A DNA stretch of 64,000 bases from UBA1479 sp002706405 (GCA_963972255.1 CAXATO010000002.1:124001-188000); one strand, 5' to 3'; positions 8,346-16,034 are shown, counted from the stretch's first letter. The notes: a model not told the origin generated them from the letters alone. Translations and numbers: made by a program.

Positions 8346-9341
8346 CTAGAAGAATTTGCGAAGGTCCATGCCCGCGTACATGGCCGCGACTTCTTCCTCG
8401 TAGCCGTTGAACATCAGGGTCGGCTGGCGGATCGGCAGACCGAATATGTTGTTCAGGCCGATCTTCTTTTCCGTGGCCTGGCTCCAGCGCGGATGGCTAA
8501 CATTGGGGTTCACGTTGGAATAGAAGCCGTATTCGCGGCCGTTGGCGACCGACCAGGAGGTCGGCGGCTCTTTCTCGACGAACCGCATGAGCACGATCGA
8601 CTTGATGGATTTGAAGCCGTATTTCCACGGCACGATCAGGCGGATAGGCGCGCCGTTCTGATTGGGCATGACCTGGCCGTGCACACCAACCGCCAACAGG
8701 GTCAGCGGGTTCATGGCCTCGTCCATGCGCAGGCCTTCCTTGTAGGGCCATTCCAGGGTCGGGCGGCGCTGGCCCGGCATCTGGTCCGGGTCGAACACGG
8801 TTTCGAAATAAACGTACTTGGCTTTCGACGTGGGGTTCAGGCGCTTGATTACCTTGGCCAGCGGCACGCCCAGCCAGGGCACGACCATGGACCAGGCCTC
8901 GACGCAACGGAATCGGTAGACCCGATCCTCGATGTCCTCGGCCTTGATCAGGTCGTCGATGTCGTAGGTGCCGGGCTTTTCCACCGCCCCCTCGACCTTG
9001 ATGGTCCAGGGCGTGGTCTTGAACTTGCCGGCGTGTTCCGCCGGGTCGCCCTTGCCGAGCCCGAATTCATAGAAGTTGTTGTAGGTCGAGACCACCTCCA
9101 ACGAAGCGGGTTCCTGGCCGAGAACCTGGGCGTTGTATTTCGGATGGGGCGTGCCGGAGAGCGCTTTGCCCTCGGTCGGGCGCCAGGCGGCCTCGGCCGG
9201 CCCGGGCAGCCACAAAGGCATGGTCGCCGCGAGGCCGCCGAAACCGAGCGTCTTGAGCACCCGGCGGCGGTCATCGAACACGCTTTTGGGCGTGATCTCG
9301 CTGGACGGGATGGGATGAAGCGGTCGCTGGCGGATGATCAT
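8346..9341 (-). CDS. msrP: MsrP, molybdopterin methionine sulfoxide reductase (periplasmic)
   Basis: Catalytic subunit of MsrPQ, reducing Met sulfoxide in periplasmic proteins with a Mo-molybdopterin cofactor. Residues 24-40 hold a twin-arginine signal (RRRVLKTLGFGG) with cleavage after PAEA, as expected for a folded Mo enzyme sent out by Tat. The Mo-ligand Cys is in RFRCVEAWSM, and the sulfite-oxidase-fold signatures MPNQNGAPIRL and VPWKYGFKSIKSI are intact. The 331-residue length is normal. ATG at 9339-9341 has a GGAAGGAAAT site just upstream. It is the first gene of the msrP-msrQ operon, with a 58-base gap to msrQ. Confidence 0.95.
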   Translation of the reverse strand: MIIRQRPLHPIPSSEITPKSVFDDRRRVLKTLGFGGLAATMPLWLPGPAEAAWRPTEGKALSGTPHPKYNAQVLGQEPASLEVVSTYNNFYEFGLGKGDPAEHAGKFKTTPWTIKVEGAVEKPGTYDIDDLIKAEDIEDRVYRFRCVEAWSMVVPWLGVPLAKVIKRLNPTSKAKYVYFETVFDPDQMPGQRRPTLEWPYKEGLRMDEAMNPLTLLAVGVHGQVMPNQNGAPIRLIVPWKYGFKSIKSIVLMRFVEKEPPTSWSVANGREYGFYSNVNPNVSHPRWSQATEKKIGLNNIFGLPIRQPTLMFNGYEEEVAAMYAGMDLRKFF

Positions 9342-9566
9342 GGCGGATTTCCTTCCGGGTCGGCTGCGTCGATCGCCGGCGCGCAAGAGCAGCGCCGGGC
9401 CGGGGTGGTGCGGTCTTTCTGCTTCCGCGAAGAGTATAGGCCGGGAAGGTGCTGGGCCAATAAGGCGAAGGCAGGGCAGGCCCGTCACATCTTCGCGAGG
9501 CTTTCGCGAGCGAGCCGCCAACTGGGGCGTTCCCATTCGCCGGAAACCGGTGTAGGAGAAACGTCC

Positions 9567-10235
9567 ATGCGCACACTTTATCATCTGTGGATGTCGCCCT
9601 TTTGCCGGAAGGCCCGGATCTTCCTGGGCGAAAAGCGGCTGGAGCACGAGCTTCGGATCGAGAACATCTGGGAGCGCCGCGAGGAGTTCCTGGCGCTGAA
9701 CCCTGCCGGCACCGTGCCGGTGCTGGTGGAGATCGACGGTACGGCCATTTCCGGGGCCGACGTGATTTGCGAATTCCTGGACGAAGTCCATGACGACCCG
9801 CCCCTGATCGGCCGCACGCCGGTGATTCGCGCCGAGGTCCGCCGCCTGACCAACTGGTTCGATGAAAAGTTCAACCGCGAGGTCACGGAGAATCTGGTGG
9901 GCGAAAAGCTGCTGAAACGCTTTCTCGGCCAGGGCGAGCCAAAGGGGGCGCGCATCCGCGCCGGGCATGCCAACATCCACATGCACCTGAACTATGTGTC
10001 GTTCCTGGTGGAGCGTCGGCGCTGGCTGGCGGGCGACGATTTTTCCATGGCCGACGTGGCGGCGGCGGCGCATCTGTCCTGCGTCGACTATCTGGGCGAC
10101 GTGCCCTGGGAAGATCACCCGGAAGCCCGCGACTGGTATGCCCGGGTCAAATCGCGGCCCAGCATGCGCTCCGTATTGTCCGACCGCATGCCCGGCTTCC
10201 CGCCGCCCCGCCATTACGCGGATCTGGATTTTTAA
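9567..10235 (+). CDS. Glutathione S-transferase family protein
   Basis: Cytosolic GST-fold protein of 222 residues. The thioredoxin-like N domain starts YHLWMSPFCRKARIFLGEK and has the cis-Pro of the glutathione site in NPAGTVPVLVE; the helical C domain contains the N-capping motif FSMADVAAAA. The SPFCRK segment suggests a Cys- or Ser-type GST rather than a Tyr-type. The start at 9567 is preceded by TAGGAGAA. It is convergent with the TPR gene, overlapping its stop by four bases. Partner substrate and role are unknown. Confidence 0.88.
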   Translation: MRTLYHLWMSPFCRKARIFLGEKRLEHELRIENIWERREEFLALNPAGTVPVLVEIDGTAISGADVICEFLDEVHDDPPLIGRTPVIRAEVRRLTNWFDEKFNREVTENLVGEKLLKRFLGQGEPKGARIRAGHANIHMHLNYVSFLVERRRWLAGDDFSMADVAAAAHLSCVDYLGDVPWEDHPEARDWYARVKSRPSMRSVLSDRMPGFPPPRHYADLDF

Positions 10236-11092
10236 CGCCGCGGCGGCGCGTCGTCGGACTTTACGTCCATGTTTTCGATGTTCTGACGGGCCGGGCCGGC
10301 GGCCGCGCTGTTGGGCATGGCGTTGAGGATTTTCATCCAGTCCGCCCGCGCCCCCGCGTCGTCGCCCTTGAGCCGGCGCAGGATGCCGCGTTCCAGCAAG
10401 GCCTCCGGATTGCCGGGATCAAGTTCCAACGCCGTATTGGCATCGGCCATCGCATCGGCCCGCCGGTCCAGGAAGCGCCGGGCGCTGGCACGGAGCGCAT
10501 AGACGTCCGACCGCGACGGCGTCAGGTTGAGCGCGGCGCTCAGGTCCGTGTCCGCCGCATCGTAATCCCCCCGCGCCGCCCAGGCCTGGGCCCGGTCGAC
10601 CAACAGGTCCGGGTCGCCGGGCTTGAGGGCGATGGCCGAGGTAAAGGCCCGCGTCGCGTCCTCGGGCCGGCCTTCCAGCAGCCAGGCCTGGCCCGCCTGA
10701 TCGTACAGTCCGGCCTTGACCGCCGGTTCCTCAATGGAAATCTGGGCGAGGCGCTCCAGGCGCTTGGCCGCTTCGCCGTATTGTTCCAGTTCGATCAGGG
10801 CGACGGCCGCGCAATGGTCGGCCGCGTCGCCCCCGCCCAGCGACCGCCAGCCGATCGCCATTTCGAATCCGTCCTGGGGCCGGCGGCGGGCCAGGGTCAT
10901 GCATTTTTGGTATTCCGCCGCCTGGGCCGCCTCGGAAGCGGCACCGAACCCCGTCTTCGCCGACGGTTGCCCCAGCAGGCCTTGCTGGGCCGCCGCCGGC
11001 AGGGACGGCAGACCGACGGCCAGGCACATCACCAGGCGCGCAAGCGGGCGGTGAAACGCGGAACAACGGTGAACGGGCGGGACCCCTGGCAT
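10232..11092 (-). CDS. Tetratricopeptide-repeat protein, exported
   Basis: Periplasmic TPR protein likely mediating protein-protein contacts. After a Sec signal (hydrophobic core LVMCLAVGLPSLPAAAQ) there are about four to five TPR units, e.g. ALKPGDPDLLVDRAQAWAAR and ALELDPGNPEALLERGILRR. The C-terminal tail is charged. The start is uncertain: the ATG ending at 11092 gives a reasonable signal n-region, one ending at 11137 extends it, and neither has a strong ribosome site. It is divergent from the SDR gene across about 80 bases. Confidence 0.8.
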   Translation of the reverse strand: MPGVPPVHRCSAFHRPLARLVMCLAVGLPSLPAAAQQGLLGQPSAKTGFGAASEAAQAAEYQKCMTLARRRPQDGFEMAIGWRSLGGGDAADHCAAVALIELEQYGEAAKRLERLAQISIEEPAVKAGLYDQAGQAWLLEGRPEDATRAFTSAIALKPGDPDLLVDRAQAWAARGDYDAADTDLSAALNLTPSRSDVYALRASARRFLDRRADAMADANTALELDPGNPEALLERGILRRLKGDDAGARADWMKILNAMPNSAAAGPARQNIENMDVKSDDAPPRR

Positions 11093-11169
11093 GACGGTCG
11101 GGCTCTGGTTATAACCAAGCCTGCTTATAGGAGGCATTCCGCCCCCTTGTCGACCAGGGCCGCACGCGC

Positions 11170-12051
11170 ATGACCAACCTGTTCTGTTTCGGATTGGGCT
11201 TCAGCGCCCAGAACTTGGCCCGCGACTTGATGGCCGAAGGCTGGATCGTCTCCGGCACCTGCCGGACCCCGGGCAAGCAGGCGAAGCTGCGGGCGGGCGG
11301 GATCGACGCCCATGTGTTCGACGGCACGGCCCCCCTGGACACCGCCGGGACGGCGGCCCTGGCCCGTGCCGATCATCTTCTGATCTCTATCCCGCCGGGG
11401 GCCGAGGGCGACCCCGTGCTGGCGCAGGCCGACCCGGCCCTCGAACAGGCCGCCGGTCACATCCGCTGGGCCGGGTATCTCTCGACCACGGGGGTCTATG
11501 GTGACACGGGCGGGGCGGAGGTGACGGAGGACAGTCCCCTCGCCCCGACCTCGCCGCGCAGCGAATACCGCGCCGCCGCCGAGGCGGCCTGGCTCGATCT
11601 CGACCGCCGCACGGGCCTTCCGGTCCATGTCTTCCGCCTGGCCGGGATTTACGGGCCGGGACGCAGCGTGCTCGACCAGCTGCGCCAAGGCACCGCGCGG
11701 CGCATCGACAAGCCGGGCCATCGGTTTTCCCGCATCCATGTCGCCGATATCGCGGCCGTGCTGCGCGCCTCCATGGCGCGGCCGAACCCGGGCGCGATCT
11801 ACAACGTCTGCGACGACGAGCCCGCCCCCCAGGCCGACGTGATCGCCCATGGCGCCAAACTCCTGAGCCTGCCCGCCCCCGACCTCGTGTCCTTCGACCA
11901 GGCCGCCGAAACCATGTCGCCCATGGCGCGCAGCTTCTGGCGCGACAACCGGGTCGTCAGCAACGCCCGCATCAAAGATGACCTGGGCGCGGTGCTGTCC
12001 TGCCCGACCTACCGCGAAGGCCTGGCCGCGATCCTGTCGGCGGAGGGCTGA
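11170..12051 (+). CDS. SDR-family NAD(P)-dependent epimerase/reductase (YeeZ-like)
   Basis: Rossmann-fold protein of the extended SDR family, 293 residues. The nucleotide-binding segment CFGLGFSAQNLAR is at the N-terminus, STTGVYGD contains the active-site Thr/Ser-Tyr region, and RLAGIYGPGRS and GAIYNVCDDEP are typical of the YeeZ/NAD-epimerase branch. The dinucleotide motif is GxGxxA rather than the canonical GxxGxxG of epimerases. The substrate is unknown. This is the last clearly host gene before the phage-type block, which starts about 20 bases after its stop. Confidence 0.85.
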   Translation: MTNLFCFGLGFSAQNLARDLMAEGWIVSGTCRTPGKQAKLRAGGIDAHVFDGTAPLDTAGTAALARADHLLISIPPGAEGDPVLAQADPALEQAAGHIRWAGYLSTTGVYGDTGGAEVTEDSPLAPTSPRSEYRAAAEAAWLDLDRRTGLPVHVFRLAGIYGPGRSVLDQLRQGTARRIDKPGHRFSRIHVADIAAVLRASMARPNPGAIYNVCDDEPAPQADVIAHGAKLLSLPAPDLVSFDQAAETMSPMARSFWRDNRVVSNARIKDDLGAVLSCPTYREGLAAILSAEG

Positions 12052-12069
12052 GCCGTTCGCCTCAATCAT

Positions 12070-12162
12070 GGGAATCATCATATTCCCATATACGGAATAT
12101 TTTCCTTGACTTGGTGCCCGCCGTCGCGTAGGGTCCTTTCATCGACAGGGCGAGGTGTGTCC
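12070..12162 (+). repeat. Promoter-leader repeat, copy A
   Basis: Diverged ~90-base block shared with 13289-13378. Common parts at identical spacing: GGAATCAT at 12071-12078; ATATA 17 bases further (12088); TTGAC as -35; a 17-base spacer; a -10-like hexamer; and GGGCGAGGTG beginning 14 bases after the -10 end (12148). Confidence 0.7.
12106..12134 (+). promoter_or_regulatory. Sigma70-like promoter PA of the phage block
   Basis: -35 TTGACT (12106-12111), a 17-base spacer and -10 TAGGGT (12129-12134). The AT-rich patch ATATACGGAATATTTTCC immediately upstream could act as an UP element or operator. The -10 is poor, which suggests activator dependence. The predicted transcript starts near 12141, directly at the terminator-like hairpin. 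Confidence 0.55.
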
Positions 12163-12196
12163 GCGCTTCGGCCCTGGCCCGCCCTGTCGGTTTTTT
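12143..12196 (+). terminator. Leader terminator/attenuator hairpin
   Basis: Perfect ten-base arms CGACAGGGCG (12143-12152) and CGCCCTGTCG (12180-12189) followed by GTTTTTT. It sits right after the predicted start of PA and before the first coding gene, so it either ends a ~55-base RNA or acts as an attenuator needing antitermination. It could also terminate read-through from the SDR gene. Confidence 0.7.
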
Positions 12197-12210
12197 CCTT
12201 CATTCGATCC

Positions 12211-12257
12211 GGCGCGCCCGGCCCCGCTTTGACCAGCGGGGTGCCCCTGGGCGCGCC
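12211..12257 (+). other. Second leader hairpin before the peptidoglycan-binding gene
   Basis: Nine-base arms GGCGCGCCC (12211-12219) and GGGCGCGCC (12249-12257) with a nested CCCCGC / GCGGGG stem. No U tract follows. It lies 21 bases before the ATG at 12278 and close to the CGGAG ribosome site, so folding could affect translation. Confidence 0.5.
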
Positions 12258-12277
12258 CTCCCTTCGGAGACACATCC

Positions 12278-13312
12278 ATGACAGCGAAACCGACCGCGCG
12301 CCGCGCCCGCCGGGGCAGCGCGCGCACCGCCTTTGACCGCCAGGCCTTGATCGACCAGTTGACCCGTTCCGACGGCGGGCTGGAGGACATCCTGGCCAAA
12401 TCGCCCCGCGACCTGACCGAGGCCGAGGTCCGCCGGGTCGCCGAACACCGCCTCGCCCTGCCGCCCGGCGCGGAAAAGGAAGCCCTCGACCGGTTCGAGC
12501 GCGCCTTCTACGACGATGCCTACGGTACCGACCCGGCGACGGTCGACGAAACCGGCCGCCTGATGGCGCCGGCGGCGCGCCGCCCCGTCAACGCGGCCCC
12601 CGTTCCCGCCCGCACCATCGACGGCATCGACCTGTCACGCGCCGTCGGGCGCCTGGCGGAGCGTGTCGCCGATATCGCGGAAACCCAAGGATCGCGCGAT
12701 GCCGTCCGCTATTTGCAGCGAGGCCTGACCCTTCTCAACCAGGCCGTCACGGAAGCGGGCGGCGACGGCACGGCCCCGGCTCCGTCTGACGGCCCGATGT
12801 TCCAGGACCTTGCCGACGACGGCGATCCGGGTCCCAAGACCCGCGCCGCCCTGCGCACGGCGGCGGCCCGTCTGGGGGCGCCGAAGGTCGAGGAAGCCTT
12901 CGCCCTTGGCCGGTTTGAGGCGGCCCTGCGCGGCCTGTCCGGCGGTGCCGCGCCCGGCGGCCTTCGCGCGGCCACGTCCGGGGCCTTCGCCGATTTGTTC
13001 CGCGAGCCGGCAGCCCTCGGCCCGCACATGCCGACCGAGGAAGGGGAGAGCCTGCAGATGACGATCAACGATCTTGGCAAGGTTCTGCTCGGCCCGCGCG
13101 GCTTCACCAGCCTGCGCGAGGACGGCATCATCGGGCCGAAGACGGAGGCGGCGCTGGGGCGCGTCCTCAAGGCCGCCGGCCCCCGGCGCCTGACGGAAAC
13201 CATGGGCCGCAACCTGGGCTTCTTCCTGTTCGAGCCGCCGGAACCGGGCCGCCGATCCCTGCTGCAATCGGCCGTGGGACGCGGCGGGGGGAATCATTTT
13301 GGCATGATATAG
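12278..13312 (+). CDS. Phage-associated peptidoglycan-binding-like protein
   Basis: 344 residues, first gene of the phage block. Two segments match the turn typical of peptidoglycan-binding-1 domains: DGDPGPKTRAALRTAAARLG at about 185-205 and DGIIGPKTEAALGRVLKAAG at about 286-305, separated by a Gly/Ala-rich region. The N-terminal part is basic, then acidic-helical, and not recognised. Such proteins occur near lysis or tail genes in alphaproteobacterial phages and may bind the cell wall during entry. ATG at 12278 has CGGAG nine bases upstream. The stop (TAG 13310-13312) lies inside the second promoter repeat. Confidence 0.6.
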   Translation: MTAKPTARRARRGSARTAFDRQALIDQLTRSDGGLEDILAKSPRDLTEAEVRRVAEHRLALPPGAEKEALDRFERAFYDDAYGTDPATVDETGRLMAPAARRPVNAAPVPARTIDGIDLSRAVGRLAERVADIAETQGSRDAVRYLQRGLTLLNQAVTEAGGDGTAPAPSDGPMFQDLADDGDPGPKTRAALRTAAARLGAPKVEEAFALGRFEAALRGLSGGAAPGGLRAATSGAFADLFREPAALGPHMPTEEGESLQMTINDLGKVLLGPRGFTSLREDGIIGPKTEAALGRVLKAAGPRRLTETMGRNLGFFLFEPPEPGRRSLLQSAVGRGGGNHFGMI

Positions 13313-13378
13313 GAAAATATTCTTGACACTTGCCAATCGATCTGTCATAACCAAGCCAACGAACGGGCGAGGTGCGCC
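13289..13378 (+). repeat. Promoter-leader repeat, copy B
   Basis: Partner of 12070-12162: GGAATCAT (13290-13297), ATATA 17 bases on (13307), TTGACA, a 17-base spacer, CATAAC, then GGGCGAGGTG starting 14 bases after the -10 end (13365). Copy B lacks the terminator hairpin that follows copy A. Confidence 0.7.
13323..13351 (+). promoter_or_regulatory. Sigma70-like promoter PB
   Basis: Consensus -35 TTGACA (13323-13328), a 17-base spacer, -10 CATAAC (13346-13351). This is the better of the two repeat promoters and points at the decayed module and the lysis genes downstream. Confidence 0.65.
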
Positions 13379-13419
13379 TTCACCCCTGATCGTTTCAATC
13401 CCACATATAGGAGACCCCC

Positions 13420-13631
13420 ATGGGAAACATGGAAAACGGCGCGGCGCTGCCGCCCGCAGCGCCGAAGCCGTCGAGACGGGCCAGGACCGCCTTAACGAAT
13501 TGGCCAGCGGCGGGCTGGAACGATTGACCCGCATTCTCGACAACCTTCTGAGCGTCGGCACGTTGCTCAAGACGCCGACCTTTTTCGACTCAACCGTCAA
13601 ACCATCTCGGGATGAAGACGGCGGCGCCTGA
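13420..13631 (+). pseudogene. Decayed copy of the 22575-23378 accessory gene (frameshift and deletions)
   Basis: ATG at 13420 has an AGGAGA site and begins MGNMENGAALPPAAP, matching MGTIEQNHALPPAGP of the intact gene at 22575. This frame ends after 35 codons (stop 13525-13527). The other frame then continues the homology: AVETGQDRLNELASGGL against AIEKGQKKLNGLAGDGL, and a related Leu-rich C-terminus ending DGGA at 13631 against EKGA. So the copy has a frameshift and has lost well over a hundred codons. Whether the 35-codon product is made is unknown. Confidence 0.65.
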
Positions 13632-13680
13632 CCGGATATAATCCGTGTCAGACGCCCATTGCTCAGGGTCCGGTTCATGA

Positions 13681-14070
13681 AACACTGGGATAGCCGCATA
13701 CCGCCTGCGACTGGCGACCTGCTTTGCGACCTACCACCCCGGCGCGGACCGCACCATCGCCTGGGGGATTGTCGTGTTTCGGCGGCCGCCGGAAGAACGG
13801 CGAACCCTCGCCTGCATCGTCGAAGAAACGGTCCAGGTTCTCGGCCTCGCGGCCGACCGGGCGACCTATTTCCCCACGGTCTTCACAAACGATCAGGCAC
13901 GCCCCGCGGCATTGTCCCTGAACGACAAGGTCCTGCTGCGCACGCTCTACGACCCAGCCATCAAGGCCGGGATGTCGCTTGAGGAAACCCGGCAGCTTGT
14001 CCCCGGCATCATCCACCGCCTGGTGACCGGCATGAAGGCGCGGGGCGAACAGGCACTTTACCAGGACTGA
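13681..14070 (+). pseudogene. Truncated DUF2927-like gene (paralogue of 23359-24255)
   Basis: The reading frame from 13681 carries only the C-terminal ~130 residues of the DUF2927-like protein encoded at 23359. Matching blocks: CFATYHPGADRTIAWG with CFAIVSRNRDETIQGA, then ADRATY, the near-identical LNDKVLLRTLYDPAIKAGMS, and a shared C-terminus KARGEQALYQD against KARGPEALYQH. The frame is closed by a stop at 13678-13680 and has no ATG; GTG at 13774 is the only internal start that looks possible. The N-terminal anchor and about 180 residues are missing. It lies directly after the decayed partner gene, the same order as in the intact module. Confidence 0.7.
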
Positions 14071-14114
14071 TCCAGTTCGCGCCCGAACCGGCGCCCTATT
14101 CGGAGACCCCAGCC

Positions 14115-14195
14115 ATGAGAAACAACCCGGCCGCCATTGTGGCGGCGGCGGGCGCTTTGCTGTGCGCGGCGATGATCGCGCAGGCATTGGCCTGA
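14115..14195 (+). CDS. 26-residue membrane peptide, lysis region
   Basis: Very small reading frame with ATG at 14115 preceded at nine bases by CGGAG. After MRNNPAA the peptide is one hydrophobic Ala/Leu/Ile-rich helix ending AQALA, long enough to span or insert into the inner membrane. It is followed four bases later by the next gene's ATG (14199) and leads into the endolysin and holin genes. It could be a small holin/antiholin or spanin-type helper, or a signal-like leader; there is no homologue I can name. Confidence 0.5.
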   Translation: MRNNPAAIVAAAGALLCAAMIAQALA

Positions 14196-14198
14196 CCG

Positions 14199-14426
14199 AT
14201 GGTCGACCTGACGGACGGCGGCTGGGTGCTTTGCCTTGCCGCCGCCGACGCGGTCGCGATCCTTGCCCTGGTGTTGCTGATTGAACACCGGGCACGGCGC
14301 CAGACCATTGCCCTTGAGGACGCCCGCCACGAATTCGAGACCGGGTTGGCGTTCCTCGACAGCCGTTTGCGCGCGCGACGCGCGGCGGCCGACAAACTTC
14401 CCCCCATCGAAGACGAAGGAACCTGA
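14199..14426 (+). CDS. Small single-pass membrane protein with cytoplasmic/periplasmic helix (lysis region)
   Basis: 75 residues: one hydrophobic segment (about 9-28, LCLAAADAVAILALVLLIEH) and then a charged, Arg-rich helix likely to be a coiled coil (DARHEFETGLAFLDSRLRARR). This resembles the architecture of i-spanins or of accessory holin proteins. It sits one base before the endolysin start region, in a tight lysis cluster 14115-15266. No lipobox-bearing o-spanin partner is seen. The family is not recognised. Confidence 0.6.
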   Translation: MVDLTDGGWVLCLAAADAVAILALVLLIEHRARRQTIALEDARHEFETGLAFLDSRLRARRAAADKLPPIEDEGT

Positions 14427-14427
14427 G

Positions 14428-14874
14428 ATGAGCCGATCCCCGGATCACGCGCAGGCGGCCCAGCGCGCCGCCGATGTCCTGGCCCGCACCCTGTATGGCG
14501 AGGCGCGGGGCGAGTCCGTGCGCGGCAAGGAAGCCGTCGCCGCCGTGGTCATGAACCGGGTCCGCCGCGCCCGCGCCGCCGGCGGAACCTATTGGTGGGG
14601 CGGCACGGTGGAAGACGTCTGCCGGCGGCCGTGGCAGTTTTCCTGTTGGAATGCGGGCGACCCCAACCGCGCCAAGGTCGAAGCCGTGGCCCCGGACAAC
14701 CGGGTGTTCCAAACCTGCCAGCGCATCGCGCGGCGCGCCCTTGCCGGGACCCTGGCCGACCCCACCGACGGCGCCACCCATTACCACGCCAAATCGGCCA
14801 ATCCGCCCTGGGCCCGGGGCAAGGCCCCTTCGGCCGAGATCGGCGGCCACCTGTTCTATGCCGATATCGAGTAG
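14428..14874 (+). CDS. Cell wall hydrolase (SleB/Hydrolase_2 family), phage endolysin
   Basis: 148-residue peptidoglycan hydrolase of the family seen in spore-cortex enzymes and in alphaproteobacterial phage/GTA lysis cassettes. The motif ARTLYGEARGE near residues 19-29 contains the candidate catalytic Glu, followed by VVMNRVRR, the Trp-rich PWQFSCWN region and GATHYHA. No signal peptide is present, so export should depend on the holin encoded next. ATG at 14428 follows GAAGGA. It is the third gene of the lysis group, five bases before the holin. Confidence 0.85.
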   Translation: MSRSPDHAQAAQRAADVLARTLYGEARGESVRGKEAVAAVVMNRVRRARAAGGTYWWGGTVEDVCRRPWQFSCWNAGDPNRAKVEAVAPDNRVFQTCQRIARRALAGTLADPTDGATHYHAKSANPPWARGKAPSAEIGGHLFYADIE

Positions 14875-14879
14875 CCGCC

Positions 14880-15266
14880 GTGCTGAGCGCATTGATCGCG
14901 CCCGTGATCGGCGGGCTGTTCAACGTCATCGACCAGGCCGTTGAGGACAAGGACGCCGCCGCCCGCATCAAGGCGCGGCTCCAGGAAATGGCGCTGACCG
15001 GCCAGATGAAGGAGATCGAGGCGGCGGCCCAGGTCATCGTCGCCGAGGCCCAGGGCGACAGTTGGCTGCAACGTAATTGGCGGCCCCTGCTGATGTGCCT
15101 GTTCGGCGTCATCGTCGCCAACAACTACATCGTTCACCCCTGGTTCGGCGTGCCCATGCTGCCCCTGCCGCCGGACATGTGGGAACTGCTGAAGATCGGC
15201 GTCGGCGGCTATGTCGTCGGCCGGTCCGTGGAAAAGGGCATCCGCGTCTGGAAGGACCAGCCGTAA
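14880..15266 (+). CDS. Holin of 3 TM segments (GTA_holin_3TM family)
   Basis: 128-residue membrane protein for release of endolysin or particles. Hydrophobic segments are at the N-terminus (ALIAPVIGGLFNVI), at NWRPLLMCLFGVIVANNYIV and at ELLKIGVGGYVVGRS. The central signature AEAQGDSWLQRNWRP is diagnostic for the holin family named after gene-transfer-agent release, also common in prophages. The start is GTG at 14880, just after the hydrolase stop, with only a weak ribosome site, consistent with coupling. The conserved C-terminal VGRSVEKG motif is intact. Confidence 0.88.
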   Translation: MLSALIAPVIGGLFNVIDQAVEDKDAAARIKARLQEMALTGQMKEIEAAAQVIVAEAQGDSWLQRNWRPLLMCLFGVIVANNYIVHPWFGVPMLPLPPDMWELLKIGVGGYVVGRSVEKGIRVWKDQP

Positions 15267-15320
15267 TCCGGCCTGCCCCGACCGCGACGTCCATCCCCTG
15301 CTGACATTCCGGAGAAAGCC

Positions 15321-16022
15321 ATGGCAGATCACATTCAGATCGGCGACATCACGCCGCGCAAGCGCTACGTCGCCGACGGCACGCAGACCCTGTTCACCTA
15401 CCCCTTCCCCATTTTCAAGGCCGCCGATCTGGAGGTCTATCTCGACAACACGCTTCAGGAATCGGGTTACGCCGTTTCCGGCGCCGGGCACGACCTGGGC
15501 GGCGAGGTCAATTTCGACACCCCTCCCGCCGTCGGCGTCGGCGTGACGCTGCGCCGCCGGCTGACCATTGCGCGGCAGTCCGACTTTCAGGAATCAGGCG
15601 CCTTCCGGGCCCGCGTCATCAACGACGAGCTGGATTTCCTGACCGCCGCCCTGCAGCAGGTCGCCGACGACACGCGGCGCTCCCTGCAACTGTCGGCGAC
15701 CGATCCGGACGCGGTGCTGACCCTGCCGGACCGCGCAACGCGCGGCGGCGCCTTCCTGGCCTTCGATGCGGAAGGCAACCCGGTGGCCGGCGCCGGGTCC
15801 ATCGGCGGCCTGCCCGCCACGACTTTCATGACGACGCTGCTCGACGACGCGGACGCCCCGTCGGCGCGCGCCACCCTGTCCGCCCAGGAAGATCTGAGCG
15901 TGGCGCCGCCGACAAGCGGCAACGCGGGGTCGGTTCTCGCCGTCAACCCAGCGGGCAACTTTCACTACGACCCGACCTTGACCCATGGCGCCCATCTGAC
16001 GGCGCTCAGCTTCGGCCTTTGA
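15321..16022 (+). CDS. Short tail fibre protein (T7 gp17 N-terminal-like)
   Basis: 233 residues. The first ~140 match the particle-attachment domain of T7-type fibres: RYVADGTQTLFTYPFPIFKA, an EVYLDN strand, VTLRRRLTIARQSDFQESGAFRA and VINDELDFLTAALQQV. The rest is a Gly/Ala/Thr-rich linker. The long receptor-binding shaft and tip of normal fibres are missing, so either another protein supplies receptor binding or the fibre is trimmed. Start ATG 15321 has TTCCGGAG nine bases upstream. It is followed by two genes that may encode further appendage parts. Confidence 0.75.
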   Translation: MADHIQIGDITPRKRYVADGTQTLFTYPFPIFKAADLEVYLDNTLQESGYAVSGAGHDLGGEVNFDTPPAVGVGVTLRRRLTIARQSDFQESGAFRARVINDELDFLTAALQQVADDTRRSLQLSATDPDAVLTLPDRATRGGAFLAFDAEGNPVAGAGSIGGLPATTFMTTLLDDADAPSARATLSAQEDLSVAPPTSGNAGSVLAVNPAGNFHYDPTLTHGAHLTALSFGL

Positions 16023-16034
16023 GGAGACCCAGAC

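Noticed and set aside
8346..10214. Single long minus-strand protein covering msrP and the GST gene
   Set aside because: The part beyond 9341 is the reverse of the GST gene; MsrP has its own ribosome site and Tat signal starting at 9341.
13323..13631. Protein starting at TTG 13323
   Set aside because: The TTG is the -35 hexamer of promoter B; the real start of the degraded gene is ATG 13420 in another frame.
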